From: Eucommia ulmoides
Lineage: Eukaryota; Streptophyta; Magnoliopsida; Garryales; Eucommiaceae
Assembly (NCBI GenBank): GCA_016647705.1
Contig: JAENRU010000500.1
Coordinates: forward strand, 62,001 to 126,000
Length of the DNA: 64,000 bases
Reading direction: 5' to 3'
In this document: positions 11,072-24,106 of the stretch, piece after piece
Layout: each line of letters opens with the position of its first letter
How positions within the stretch are numbered: position 1 is the first letter of the stretch
The notes under the pieces: generated by a model
The model's database searches: none
What the model was told of the DNA's origin: nothing
Seen by the model: the letters and a program-made list of their open reading frames with translations, nothing else
Position numbers and translations under genes: made by a program

Positions 11072-12687
11072 CTAGACGTAGTAAGAGGGCTAAGACAGTA
11101 AAGTCATTTGGTCCTGACTTTCTTACCTATATGATAGAAGGTGATCCTAAGAGTTTTAAGGAGACGATGTTAACTCCTGAAGCACCATTTTGGAAAGAAA
11201 CTGTAAACAGTGAAATAAAATCTATCTTGCAAAATCATACATGGAAACTAGTAGATCTTCCATCCGGTTTCAAACCCCTTGGGTGTAAATAGATCTTCAA
11301 AAAGAATATGAAAGCAGATAGATCAATTGATAAATATAAAGATAGACTTGTAGCTAAAGGTTACAAGAAAAGAGAATGTGTTGATTACTTTGACACGTAC
11401 TTACCGGTTACTAGAATAACATCTATTAGAATGTTGATAACCATAGCAGCTATACATAATCTTGAAATACATCAAATGGATGTTAAGATAGTTTTCCTAA
11501 ATGCTAAACTAGATGAGGGAATCTATATGGAACAACCTGAAGGGTTTGTTGTTTCTGGCAAAATGAACAAAGTTTGTAGACTTTTTAAATCTTTATATGG
11601 ACTTAAACAAGCACTAAAACAGTGGCATAAAAAATTTAACAAATTTATGATGTCAAATAGATTTAAAATCAATGAATGTGACAAATGTGTCTACATTAAA
11701 CATAATGAATCCGAATATGTCATCGTATGCCTTTATGTAGATGACATGCTAATTATTGGTAGCAACAATGACATCATTAAGTCTACCAAAAGGATGTTAA
11801 CCAGTAAGTTTGATATGAAAGATTTAGATGTTGCTTATGTAATTCTAGGAATTAAAATTTCTAGATCTACTGAAGGACTAGTATTATCGCAATCTCATTA
11901 TATTAAGAAGATAGTTGAGAAATTCAACAAGTATGATATTAGCCTAGCTAAAACACCTATTGATGTGAATTGTCATCTGACTAAGAATACTAGTGAAAAT
12001 ATCTTTCAATTAGAGTATGCTTGTATAATAGGCAGTCTAATGTACTTAATGAATTGTACTAGACCTGATATTGTCTACAAGGTGAGCAGACTGAGTAGAT
12101 ATACTAGCAACCCAAGACACGGTCACTGGAATGCGATAGTTAGGGTACTTAGATATTTAAGGTATACCCTAAATTATGGATTGCATTACACCAAATATCC
12201 AGATGTACTTGAAGGTTACAGTGATGCTAATGGAACAACGGATTGTAAAGATACTAATTCCACAAGTGGATACATCTTTATACTTGGAGGAGGAGCTGTC
12301 TCATAGAAATCTTTCAAGCAAACGTGTATTGCAAGGTCGATAATGGAATCTAAGTTTATTGCTTTAGACAAAGCAAGTGAAGAAGCAGAATGACTTCGTC
12401 AATTTTTAGAAGATATTCTAATGTGGACGAAACCTATGCCAGTTATTTGTATACATTGTGATAGCCAATCTATAATTAGTAGGGCACGGAGTAGTATTTA
12501 TAATAGTAAGTCTCGACATATACGACGTAGACATAATACCGTTAGACATTTACTCTCAAATGGACTTATCACAATCGACGACGTGAAGTCAAAAGATAAT
12601 ATTGTGGATCCACTAACCAAATGGTTAACTAGAGAGAGAGTATACTGCTCATCGAGGGGAATGAATTTAAAGCCTACAACTAAATAG
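11072..12687 (+). pseudogene. Ty1/copia pol remnant: RT and RNase H (copy 1)
   Basis: Begins between the integrase C-terminus and reverse transcriptase (RRSKRAKTVKSFGPDF). RT follows, with LVAKGYK, FDTYLPVTRITSIRMLI, the LYGLKQA stretch and the catalytic YVDDML at about 11735-11752. RNase H has GYSDAN and ends at SKDNIVDPLTK. Gag, protease and most of integrase are absent because the LARD-related LTR replaces them. In-frame stops occur at 11290-11292 (TAG), 12304-12306 (TAG) and about 12391 (TGA), all where the family has Trp. The copy is dead. The second copy at 49740-51349 shares the stop at 12304 but not the other two. Confidence 0.9.
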
Positions 12688-13268
12688 TCACCTTAATGGA
12701 AACCCAACCTAGTTGACCGGAGATCCCAAGATCTAGGTTCAAAGGGATAACTTAATTATGTGTAGACTAAGTAATCATTGGAAGACTTTAAGTCTTATAC
12801 CCATTCCTATAGTGAACCAGTGATAAATATAAGTATTGAGGATAAACTTTGCTTTTAATGATTCCTATAGCTTGAAAAATTCAAGTAGGGTATACAGGAT
12901 ACTCTTGATAAGTTAATCACCTAGATGAGTGAAGAACAAAGTTGGTTCTATAAGAATGAGAAGGTTAAATTCACTAAAACACTCATTGAAACACTAGGAT
13001 GTTCATGGCAAAAATGAACACAACTACAGAATTGACTGTGTCAGGAAGTATCTGTGTGAATTCTATTGTCTTGGTTTACACAAACGACTGAACAGTTCAA
13101 GACATTGCGTTTACTGGTTAGCCAAGTAAATCCGATAGTCTTTCACTAGAGAAGGTTCAAGGTCAAAAGTTACCTATCTCGATTAAGTTACTTTCTATTT
13201 GAACTCTCTATAGTGTGTCAACATTGCATATGTACATATATCCAGTTAATTTCATTCATGTGGGGGAT
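12688..13268 (+). other. Copia 3' untranslated region and polypurine tract
   Basis: Non-coding stretch between the end of pol and the 3' LTR, conserved with 51350-51930. It ends in CATGTGGGGGAT (polypurine tract, about 13258-13268) directly before the LTR start TGTTAG. Confidence 0.7.
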
Positions 13269-14163
13269 TGTTAGAATTTTTGGCTATTTTAATTAATTAA
13301 TTAAAGTGTGAGACCCATTAATTAATTTAATCGGGTTATTATTCCGTTGCGTTCCTCGTCGTTTGAGGATCAATGTAGTATATTTATATACCAAAAATAA
13401 TTCAGTTTTGAATGAAATTTTAATTTTCAAAAGAACCCATTTGAGATTGGTTGAAGATATAAATTATTGAATTATCCCACGTTGCTTGGGAAGGGGATGA
13501 GTTATCCCACATTGCTTAGAAATGAAGAACTTGAGTTGTAAGGTATAGTTATCCCGCATTAGTTGTGGAGAAAAAACTCAAGCTTGTATCAACTTATATA
13601 TTGATAACAAAGGCAAGTCACTAACCATTAAACCTTCAAACTCAAATCAAGTTGGGTCGGGTTTGGGTTGGGACAATCCAAACCATATTTGGATCAGGTT
13701 TGGATCGGGTTCGAGTTGGGCCGGATCTAGGTCGGGCTAGATCTTGATTTGCCAGAATAGTTTATAATTTAATTAGTGGCAGTTAATTAACTACTTAACT
13801 GTTAATTTTAAATTAGCACCAATGAATAAACATGAAGGTTCATTAGGTGATTGTTTGCGTTAACATTAACGCGAACAAGTGTCTTTCCAAAGTTGGCGAC
13901 CGTTCGCGTTAACATTAACGCGAACAGATGCCTTTCTAAAGTTGCATTAATTCAATGGTGGCTTTTGGTCTTCTATAAATAGGAGAATACTCATTCATTT
14001 AAAAAAAAAAGTTTGATTCATAATATTATCACTTCATATCACCAGCAAATCACACATCATTTAAAATTTTGTGAGAGTTCATGCATAAGTCTAGTTCACC
14101 GAAGTTTTTAGTTTCAAGTGTTTGTACTAAAAACTTGAAGATCATTGTACCTTGAGCGGCAGA
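13269..14163 (+). mobile_element. Copia 3' LTR, proximal part, interrupted by LARD
   Basis: Starts TGTTAGAATTTTTGG after the polypurine tract and matches 51931-52813. The LARD LTR begins at 14164, preceded by the 5-bp target copy GCAGA (14159-14163). The missing distal part of this LTR type is seen at 1126-1511 next to the other GCAGA. Confidence 0.85.
13853..13981 (+). promoter_or_regulatory. Copia LTR promoter: paired palindromes and TATA box
   Basis: Two 24-bp near-palindromes (13853-13876 and 13902-13925), centred on GCGTTAACATTAACGC, lie 49 bp apart start to start. They are followed by TATAAATA at 13974-13981. The unit 2/3 LTR has the same layout (52508-52531, 52557-52580, TATA 52629-52636) with palindromic identity kept despite base changes. 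Probable enhancer or transcription-factor sites of the LTR promoter; this is inference. Confidence 0.5.
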
Positions 14164-15192
14164 TGTCACACCCCATCCCGGACACCCGTCATTCCGGGAC
14201 CGGCGTGACGGCAACATGACATCACCAACAACCTATCAACTAATGAACGACAATATACATACATTTAGATATACAATCCTCTAATATGGGGATACACCCG
14301 TCCCAACAATTTTTTTTTTTCTCACATAATGTATTTATCCATTAACATTTTATAGGCTCGCCTCTGACAGCTCATCTCAAAACTCTCATATAACTCCATC
14401 ACATAGCTCTACCTAGTGCCAGTAGGGGACCGACTCCTAGCCGTTTCACCTGCGAGTGTACTGCCTTCTTAGTAAAAATATTTTTTTAAGATAATAATAC
14501 AACATTTAAATGGATCAAGCTTAATGCATATAAACAAACACATTTTGAACAGTAGTATGAAAATTATATACCACAAGAAAACTCTTTCTTCCTACCATTC
14601 AGAATTTTATCATCCATAAACATATATCAAATATATGAAAACCGTCCAAACCATCAGCATAAAATAATATGATAAATCACCAACGATGATATACTAAAAC
14701 ATTACATCAACACGTATAACGAAACATCACATACGACCAAATACCACATATAACACTACATCTCACCACACCACACCACATCACACCACACTACACCACA
14801 TCACACCACACTACACCACATCATACCACCCCCACACCTGGGTTAGCCATGTGATCGTTTTAACCTCACGATCGGGAGTTGCAACGGTACCGTATCCCGT
14901 AGGATATGCCTTCCTAGGGGGATATAACAACGCTCCGCTGGGCTATGCCAAACGGGTGAAACAACGCTCCGCTGGACTAAGCCAAACGGGTGAATATCCA
15001 CTACCAATCTCCACCTCACCTCACCTCAACAACAACAACTCATCTCTACCTCAACCACAACAACTCCGCCCACCATCAACTGACACCTCAACAACAAACA
15101 ATGATATCCACAATATCAGAAATGCCCAAAATAATGTTTGATCTATGTAAGTTAGAAAATTCATCTATTTTCAAGTAAACACATTTTTTCAT

Positions 15193-15227
<35 letters not shown>

Positions 15228-16825
15228 ATAGATTTTTGCAAGAAGACAGTACACTCACTTGATTATCCGTTTTCGAAGACTTTGACCGTCTATTCTTTAC
15301 TGGTTCTCCGGTGCCTGCAAACCTAATAGTGACAGGGCCTAAATTAATACTTTATGCAAACAATAACCTAATCTCGCAATGCAGACCCAAATTTTCGTAA
15401 TTTCCTATTCCCCACCTTTTTATTTATAAAAATTGTTATTCGGTTAATTTCACTCCGTTACTAATTATTGTATAAAATTTATTTATGTGAACGGTCTCGA
15501 ATTTATTATCCTGGTTACAAAATTTTGATGCTAGAATTAAATTTAATAAACTATACTAAACTTAACGAAAAACGTTATTAAAATTAACCGTGGCGAGCCT
15601 GTTACGATTACAGGAATTGTAACGCTAAATAAAATTTAATTTAACGAGAATTAATAATCGATTTGAAATTTCACCTGTTTCCGAATCGTTCGGCGGCCAC
15701 GAGATGGGTTTTGAATTTTCCTAGGGTGGTTTCTGCAAATTCTCCTTTTTTTTTTTTTTTTTTCCTTTCTTTTCCTTCTTTTCTTTTCTCTGTTTTGGCC
15801 TTTGCTTCCTGTTTCGGTTCACAGCCCCGGCCGACCACCCCCGATCACGCCACCGCCTGCCGGCCATCCACAACCAACCACAACCACTTACAATTGCACA
15901 CACACACACACAAACGCAGACCAAACAGAGGAGCACACACACACCCCGACAGTTTCACACACCCACTTCTCTCTCTCTCTACACTCCATTCCGGCGTCAA
16001 CTCCGGTCACACCGTCACACACCACATCCGAACCACCGTCGAACCAAACCCACACGCAAAGCACACACATACACACATGATTAACGATGAGCACCCCCCT
16101 ACCGAAACACACCCCCACACACATTTGATCGCTCCGCCGACGAACTGGACGGACCGACCGAACACCCTCTCTCTCTCTTCATTTTTGTTTGGATTCCACC
16201 GAAGACAACTCTAGTGACCTTACCCACGACGACAACACTCGTATACCCACTTCTTTCTCTCTCTATCTCTCACTTACCGTCGGCCCGATTAACCGACGGC
16301 GACACACACACGCACATGATCCGATCACATACACACAACGGAACACACACAAAACACACACTCCGACGACGTTGAACGACCACCACCCACCTACCGAACG
16401 GACTCTCTTCTCTCTCTGTTTTCTCCTTCTTTTTCTGTTGTGTGTGTGTCATTATGTATGTATGTATGTATGTATGTATGTATGTTTATATATGTGTTGA
16501 AAAAAAGAGGCCCAAACCTCACCGACCTATTGTTCCTCCCTCTCCGTTCTCGATTCTTCTTCTTCTTTTTTTTTTTTTTTTTTTTTTTGATCGCATGGCA
16601 CATACACATATACATATATAATATATTTAAATTACACTAACCTCCCCTCTATTTTTATTAGGATATTAATTAAACCCAAATTCTAATTTTAATATTTTAA
16701 AAATTACCATTTGACCCCTAAACTTTTAAATCACACAATTAATATCGCAATCCACCCCGATATTTTTGAAACATTTTAAAACGCAAATTTTAAATTATAC
16801 GTATATCAAAGATCGGGGTCTTACA
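14164..16825 (-). repeat. LARD 3' LTR
   Basis: 2662 bp; nearly identical to the partner LTR at 21185. It includes an ACCACA-rich tract (14760-14830), repeats with AACGCTCCGCTGG and CCAAACGGGTGAA (14930-15000), an AT microsatellite (15199-15222), a CA/CT-rich tract (15890-16400) and TATG repeats (16454-16485). Differences between the two LTRs are mostly microsatellite length and few substitutions, so the element is fairly young. Confidence 0.85.
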
Positions 16826-16826
16826 A

Positions 16827-16838
16827 CTCTTCCCTCCT
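16827..16838 (-). promoter_or_regulatory. LARD polypurine tract
   Basis: AGGAGGGAAGAG on the minus strand, one base from the 3' LTR start. It would prime plus-strand DNA synthesis. Confidence 0.75.
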
Positions 16839-19800
16839 AAAAGAAATTTCGTCTCGAAATTTTCTTCAAACTACTAATACATCAGATTCGCACCACACGG
16901 TTACTTTCGTCTTACGTAATTTTAGAACAATTGATTCCTATGTAGGATCCCACAATTACAAGTCACCCAATATTTTTAATCATTTCATTTCGTCAAATTA
17001 TATCCCCCTATTGCAACCCTTTCATTTGCAGTGGTCGATATTATATCCAATACCCAACAAATAGCGTGCACTTGATCGATCGTGCTAAACACGAACAGCC
17101 CACGGTCAAAGAATCTCAATTGATTGAGCCTATTCATTCCGGCTATAATTTTTTTTCCGTAACCAACACTTATTTATTTCGTCCGACATTTTCTAGTCGA
17201 CCAGTTTGCCACAATATCACCGTTCATTTAAACCAACAACACTCACCACCGAGTGCTTAAGCAGTCTCATAAGCACAATTAGCCCAAAATTATCAACCTC
17301 AGTATCTAACTCAGACTTCAATTCTCTTATAACGTTTCCTAATATTAGCGTTAAATCTTTCGCATTGCGTCAAAATCACATAAATATGTTTTAAATCACG
17401 TCCAAAACATAACAATGTGCCCCAACACATAGATATCACCAACCACCTCACTACATATCCAAATACGTTAAATGGGTCATCTATAAGAATTTTCTTCATG
17501 CCCCCATATTTAAACAAGTCCCTCACAAGGTCACGTGCTTTAATTCCGTTTCAATCTACCTAACATGCTTCAAACAATTATACACGCATAAATATGAATC
17601 AAGGTACCTAACTGTGTCCTAGTTACAAAATTTTCAATACTCCACGAAAGTTATTCGGAATAATTCAAATTATCCTTTCTTTATGAGATCTCAGTGACCC
17701 CACATGCCGATTTCGCCCAAAAAATAAAAATAAAAATTAATAGTAAAATAAATACATCTAATTAAGTTTGTTTGTTTGTTTTTTTTTTTTTTTTATCAAC
17801 TCCGTTTTCTAAAATAAACACACCGAGTTGTCTCTAATTCTTGATAATTTTACGTTTTCATATCTCAATTCGGTCTATTTGACTAAAGTCATACCTCCTC
17901 CTCATACAACACTTTATACAGTACCACCTTAATAACTGAAAAGGCATCTATTGGTTTAAACACATTCCATTAGCGCCACTTGATCCTCCTTGTTACCGGA
18001 AATTTCCAAGCGCAACTCCTCAATATATCCTCCAATATCTGAAATGCACTTCTCGATTGACCATTGATCCCTAATTAAAAAGAGTTACGAACTCTCAACT
18101 TAACACTCAAAGCAATATAGGAACTTGACTAGAACGTCAAAATAATTATCAGATTCTGGTACTACAGTTTCTCATCTACAGTTCCTCCATGTTAGGATTA
18201 TTATTTGAAAATACTTCTTAACTTTTCATATTTTACAACGTGCCGATTTAAATTATCACCATTCAATACTGCATTTTCGAGTTCCTCCGCGAACTGTTCA
18301 TATAATGGTGACTTACTTCGCGTTGATAACAATTTTTATCCAAGTCACAATACGGCGACAACACTTATGATTTCAGAATTCTAATTCCAAAACTTTCGAG
18401 TAACTGATCAACCGAGTCTAAATACATGCTAAAATTTTTAATTTAGGAGCCACCGATCCTTATTAAACATATAATTCAACATCTAATTTGTACTTTTGAT
18501 TTAAAATAATTATATTATCCTAACTTTATTGGACATTTTCGTTGAACCGGTGCCTCATGCAACCGAACCCTCAGTCAATATATACTGGCATACGCAAAAA
18601 AAAACATTCCTTGAACTACTCTCCCATTTTTCAGTTAGAATAGGTCAAAGTTACTGTAACCCACCTAGATATTACTACTCATCCTCAACTTTACTACCAA
18701 ACAAATCACCTAACAGCAATTGTTACGATTCCCCAATTCCATTTCAATCTAATAATGATACTCACACAATCTCAATAATTTATCATTACTGAGCATTGCA
18801 TACATTGTTCTATTCACCTCTTTTAAGGTCTTTTCCGTCAATTGACATTATTAAAACTGCAATTGACATTATTAAAACTGCACCCTTTAAAACTACACAC
18901 TTTATTTTCACTCCTCAAAACTTCATCATCATATCTGACACGCTAGCTAGCTCTACAGTCTATTCCCACTGCATCACTAAACATTCTTAGCTGGGCATCC
19001 GACTTTTACCTTACTACAAAACAGTCAATCAATGCTGTTTTCAAAATCAAGATTTCAATCTGCATTACCATCTAATCAACCGCCCATTACGCCCATTAAA
19101 TTTACAAGGGTCTCAACTCAACCCCTAAAGTAATATGAACAACCAACTCACTACTTTCCAGCCCGAACTATTCACCATAGTCAGCCCTGTGATTATTTTC
19201 CATTCCCTTCTTCCTTAATCTTTCCCAACTGGACATCTAACTTTTGTGCTTCTACCATACAATCAATAAATATCAATTTCACATCGAAAAGTTTAATTAA
19301 CGTGGTCATTTGACCAACTGCCCGATAAACTTACAAAGATCTCAACCTGACATATACATTAATATGAATAACCCAATTATGCACAACCACATTTTTCCCT
19401 ATTTCCGATTTTAAGCACAAATCCCGTCATACAGGAAATGTCGCTAAATGTCAAACAATTACAATCGCTACTAGCTCCAAAAAGTTTCGAGTTCCAGTCA
19501 TATTTTCGGCCTTTTCCATATTCCATCATCCCACTACTTCGGTTTCCTTTGGATTCACTTGAATACTATGCCTTAAGAGTACTAGTCATATTTACTGCAC
19601 TAGTCACAGCCTTAGTAATACATTTTGGAGATGTTCGACATGCTCTTCTCTACTTTCGACCGGATTACCGTTTTTATCACGTCACAGTCTCTAATCTTCG
19701 ATTACGAATACCCTACTAAAAAATCTGACACCCTATTTGTTACAATCGATTTAACAACCTATCCATTCTAACTTTTGCGTTACCAACACCGGATTCTTTA

Positions 19801-21167
19801 TGGAACCACACACCAGGTCTACATAAATCATTAATTGATAGTCTAATTTATTGTAACAATTTTTTTTCCCTTTACGATGACACCCGAATCTTTACAAAGA
19901 GAAACACCAGGTCTAACTTAATCGTGAGTTAACAATCTAATTTATTGTAACGACCCAGTTTCCCAGGCCGTCACACAGCTTCTTCTATAGAGACTTCCTA
20001 AACCTAAAACTGTCTCACTCGAATTTCCAATACTCAGCAAATTTTAATTACTGATTTTACAATGGAAATTTTTAAATATAACTAAGTGCAATCAATCTCC
20101 TATTTAAAATTAATCAACTCATTTTTCTACGCAACGCCAACCACCTTTAAAGTCTCAAGGTTATAATTTAAAATCCCAATTTCCCATATTTTATCTACAC
20201 GATTATATTTAGCCAAATTCATAAGCCGAACGTTCAATTCATCAAAATTATGGAATTTATTTTACAACAACTACGATTATTAATCATGCTTACTGACACC
20301 CCGACAATTTTTTTCTCTAGCTACAATAATATCCACTGCCTGAACTTGTTCTGACTGGTGTCCAGCACCTGCGTAACGTATTCTGATATCCTTCCTTTAA
20401 CACTTTTCTGACCTCCTAGATCTACTGTCAAACTAATTGGGATACTGATTACATCTTCCCCGAATATATAAACTTTGATTTACCCTAGTTTTGAAAAGAA
20501 ATTTTATGCTCACCTGCTTACTCGTACAAAAGAATTATCATCTCAGACCCACAATTCTCGGCTACTTTCTACATGTCATTTTCTATTACGTTGTATATTT
20601 ACTAACTCTACGAACTGTTACTCCGCCTATCTGTCAGTCTAGATTGTATTACCAAATTAAATTCTTTTCCTAGTAGCATCACAGTTTCCGCACATCCTTA
20701 GTTTCAACCAATACAACTTTTAGATTGCCTAGAAGGCGATTTTATACTTATTTTGAATGTCATTTTATACTCTAACTTAAGTGTATTCTGTTATACTATC
20801 TAATAATTTAATAACAATTTATTAGATGCTACCAATAGTTATCTCATTAAAATCTCACATTTTTCAAGTACTAATACTCCCCCAATTGGGATCCACCTAT
20901 TTCCACTACCAATAACACAACGCCACCCGACTTTGTCGACTGGCAAATATCACCATTTTGTCGCATCATTGCTTACCAACAAGACAACCAACCATGCAAG
21001 ATGCCAATGCACAAACTAATGTAATGACACAACTATCCCTCACGTGCCGAACTTACCTATCGACACCCTAACACATGTTCCTTACTGACTAGACGACTAA
21101 AACATCTTCCTATCTCATGGTCCTCTACTGACACCACAACTGACAAATCTACAAAACCTATAACCTA

Positions 21168-21180
21168 GGCTCTGATACCA
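21168..21180 (-). promoter_or_regulatory. LARD primer binding site (initiator tRNA-Met)
   Basis: TGGTATCAGAGCC on the minus strand, 4 nt from the 5' LTR end: the standard plant tRNA-iMet primer site. It fixes the element orientation as minus. Confidence 0.85.
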
Positions 21181-21184
21181 AAAT

Positions 21185-23862
21185 TGTCACACCCCATCCC
21201 GGACACCCGTCATTCCGGGACCGGCGTGACGGCAACATGACATCACCAACAACCTATCAACTAATGAACGATAATATACATACATTTAGATATACAATCC
21301 TCTAATATGGGGACACACCCGTCCCAACAATTCTTTTTTTTTTCCCCACATAATGTATTTATCCATTAACATTTTATAGGCTCGCCTCTGACAGCTCATC
21401 TCAAAACTCTCATATAACTCCATCACATAGCTCTACCTAGTGCCAGTAGGGGACCGACTCCTAGCCGTTTCACCTGCGAGTGTACTGCCTTCTTAGTAAA
21501 AATATTTTTTTAAGATAATAATACAACATTTAAATGGATCAAGCTTAATGCATATAAACAAACACATTTTGAACAGTAGTATGAAAATTATATACCACAA
21601 GAAAACTCTTTCTTCCTACCATTCAGAATTTTATCATCCATAAACATATATCAAATATATGAAAACCGTCCAAACCATCAGCATAAAATAATATGATAAA
21701 TCACCAACGATGATATAATAAAACATTACATCAACACGTATAACGAAACATCACATACGACCAAATACCACATATAACACTACATCTCACCACACCACAC
21801 CACATCACACCACACTACACCACATCACACCACCCCCACACCTGGGCTAGCCATATGATCATTTTAACCTCACGATCGGGAGTTGCAACGGTACCGTATC
21901 CCGTAGGATATGCCTTCCTAGGGGGATATAACAACGCTCCGCTGGGCTGTGCCAAACGGGTGAAACAACGCTCCGTTGGACTAAGCCAGACGGGTGAAAC
22001 AACGCTCCGCTGGACTAAGCCAGACGGGTGAATATCCACTACCAATCTCCACCTCACCTCACCTCAACAACAACAACTCATCTCTACCTCAACCACAACA
22101 ACTCCGCCCACCATCAACTGACACCTCAACAACAAACAATGATATCCACAATATCAGAAATGCCCAAAATAATGTTTGATCCATGTAAGTTAGAAAATTC
22201 ATCCATTTTCAAGTAAACACATTTTTCCATCATATATATATATATATATGAAAATAGATTTTTGCAAGAAGACAATACACTCACTTGATTATCCGTTCTC
22301 GAAGACTTTGACCGTCTATTCTTTACTGGTTCTCCGGTGCCTGCGAACCTAATAGTGATAGGGCCTAAATTACTACTTTATGCAAACAATAACCTAATCT
22401 CGCAATGCAGACCCAAATTTTCGTAATTTCCTATTCCCCACCTTTTTATTTATAAAAATTGTTATTCGGTTAATTTCACTCCGTTACTAATTATTGTATA
22501 AAATTTATTTATGTGAACGGTCCCGAATTTATTATCCTGGTTACAAAATTTTGATGCTAGAATTAAATTTAATAAACTATACTAAACTTAACGAAAAACG
22601 TTATTAAAATTAACCGTGGCGAGCCTGTTACGATTACAGGAATTGTAACGCTAAATAAAATTTAATTTAACGAGAATTAATAATCGATTTGAAATTTCAC
22701 CTGTTTCCGAATCGTTCGGCGGCCACGAGATGGGTTTTGAATTTTCCTAGGGTGGTTTCTGCAAATTCTCCTTCTTCTTTTTTGTTTTCCTTTCTTTTCC
22801 TTCTTTTCTTTTCTCTGTTTTGGCCTTTGCTTCCTGTTTCGGTTCACAGCCCCGGCCGACCACCCTCGATCACGCCACCGCCTGCCGGCCATCCACAACC
22901 AACCACAACCACTTACAATTGCACACACACACATACAAACGCAGACCAAACAGAGGAGCGCACACACACCCCGACAGTTTCACACACCCACTTCTCTCTC
23001 TCTCTACACTCTACTCCGGCGTCAACTCCGGCCACACTCTCACACACCACATCCGAACCACCGTCGAACCAAACCCACACGCAAAGCACATACATACACA
23101 CATGATTAACGATGAGCACCTCCCTACCGAAACACACCCCCACACACATTTGATCGCTCCGCCGACGAACTGGACGGACCGACCGAACACCCTCTCTCTC
23201 TCTTCATTTTTGTTTGGATTCCACCGAAGACAACTCCAGTAACCTCACCCACGACGACAACACTCATATACCCACTTCTTTCTCTCTCTATCTCTCACTT
23301 ACCGTCGGCCCGATTAACCGACGGCGACACACACACGCACATGATCCGATCACATACACACAACGGAACACACACAAAACACACACTCCGACGACGTTGA
23401 ATGACCGCCACCCACCTACCGAACGGACTCTCTTCTCTCTCTGTTTTCTCCTTCTTTTCTGCTGTGTGTGTGTCATTATGTATGTATGTATGTATGTATG
23501 TATGTATGTATGTATGTATGTTTATATATGTGTTGAAAAAAAGAGGCCCAAACCTCACCGACCTACTGTTCCTCCCTCTCCGTTCTCGATTCTTCTTCTC
23601 CCTTTTTTTTTTTTCGTTTTCGTTTGATCGCATGGCGCACACACATATACATATATAATATATTTAAATTACACTAACCTCCCCTCTATTTTTATTAGGA
23701 TATTAATTAAACCCAAATTCTAATTTTAATATTTTAAAAATTACCATTTGACCCCTAAACTTTTAAATCACACAATTAATATCGCAATCCACCCCGATAT
23801 TTTTGAAACATTTTAAAACGCAAATTTTAAATTATACGTATATCAAAGATCGGGGTCTTACA
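21185..23862 (-). repeat. LARD 5' LTR
   Basis: 2678 bp, homologous throughout to 14164-16825. It has one extra AACGCTCCG repeat unit near 21966-22000, a shorter AT tract near 22235 and a longer TATG array (about 23477-23522). Confidence 0.85.
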
Positions 23863-23911
23863 ACTCTTCCCTCCTAAAAGAAATTTCGTCTCGAAATTTT
23901 CTTCAAACTAC
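23863..23911 (-). mobile_element. LARD internal stub beyond the 5' LTR
   Basis: 49 bp identical to 16826-16874, the polypurine-tract side of the LARD interior, lie outside the 5' LTR and then break into defensin D3 upstream sequence. A simple insertion would have GCAGA plus copia LTR here. The locus therefore passed through an LTR-interior-LTR-interior state followed by deletion or unequal exchange. Confidence 0.75.
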
Positions 23912-24106
23912 TTATTCAATTGACTTATTCAATCCACCCCATTATGTCATCTTCATAATTAACTTATTCAATTAGTGTTGATTTCAAGTTGATTAATTAG
24001 TTAAAAAAATGAAGTTGAATCGGCTCTCACTTGTGGCCAATTCAAACAACATTAAGAAATCAATTAGAGCATGGAAATGGTCTTCTCTCTCCCTCTCTCT
24101 TTGGGC

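Larger units (their letters stand above)
16826..21184 (-). other. LARD internal region, non-coding
   Basis: 4.36 kb of AT-rich sequence without recognisable retroviral-type coding domains. The longest frames (18529-18792 and 19438-19719 plus) are antisense to the element and have no family features. A short direct repeat (ATTGACATTATTAAAACTGC twice) lies at 18840-18880. The related motifs at 19801-19865 and 19902-19945 (CACCAGGTCTA with TCTAATTTATTGTAAC) form a further direct repeat. Confidence 0.65.
14164..23862 (-). mobile_element. LARD-like LTR retrotransposon, 9.7 kb, non-coding interior
   Basis: Two direct LTRs (14164-16825 and 21185-23862, both starting TGTCACACCCC and ending GGTCTTACA) flank 4.36 kb. 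On the minus strand the primer binding site TGGTATCAGAGCC (complement of initiator tRNA-Met) lies 4 nt inside the 5' LTR. A polypurine tract AGGAGGGAAGAG sits just before the 3' LTR, preceded by AAATTTCGAGACGAAATTTC, as in many plant Ty3-type elements. I see no gag, protease, integrase or RT motif on either strand, and no long open frame. Large LTRs plus a non-coding interior define LARDs, which depend on proteins from other elements. Inserted in a copia LTR with target copy GCAGA at 14159-14163. Confidence 0.85.

Noticed and set aside
19438..19719. 93-codon plus-strand frame in the LARD interior
   Set aside because: Antisense to the element, no family features, low-complexity hydrophobic composition.
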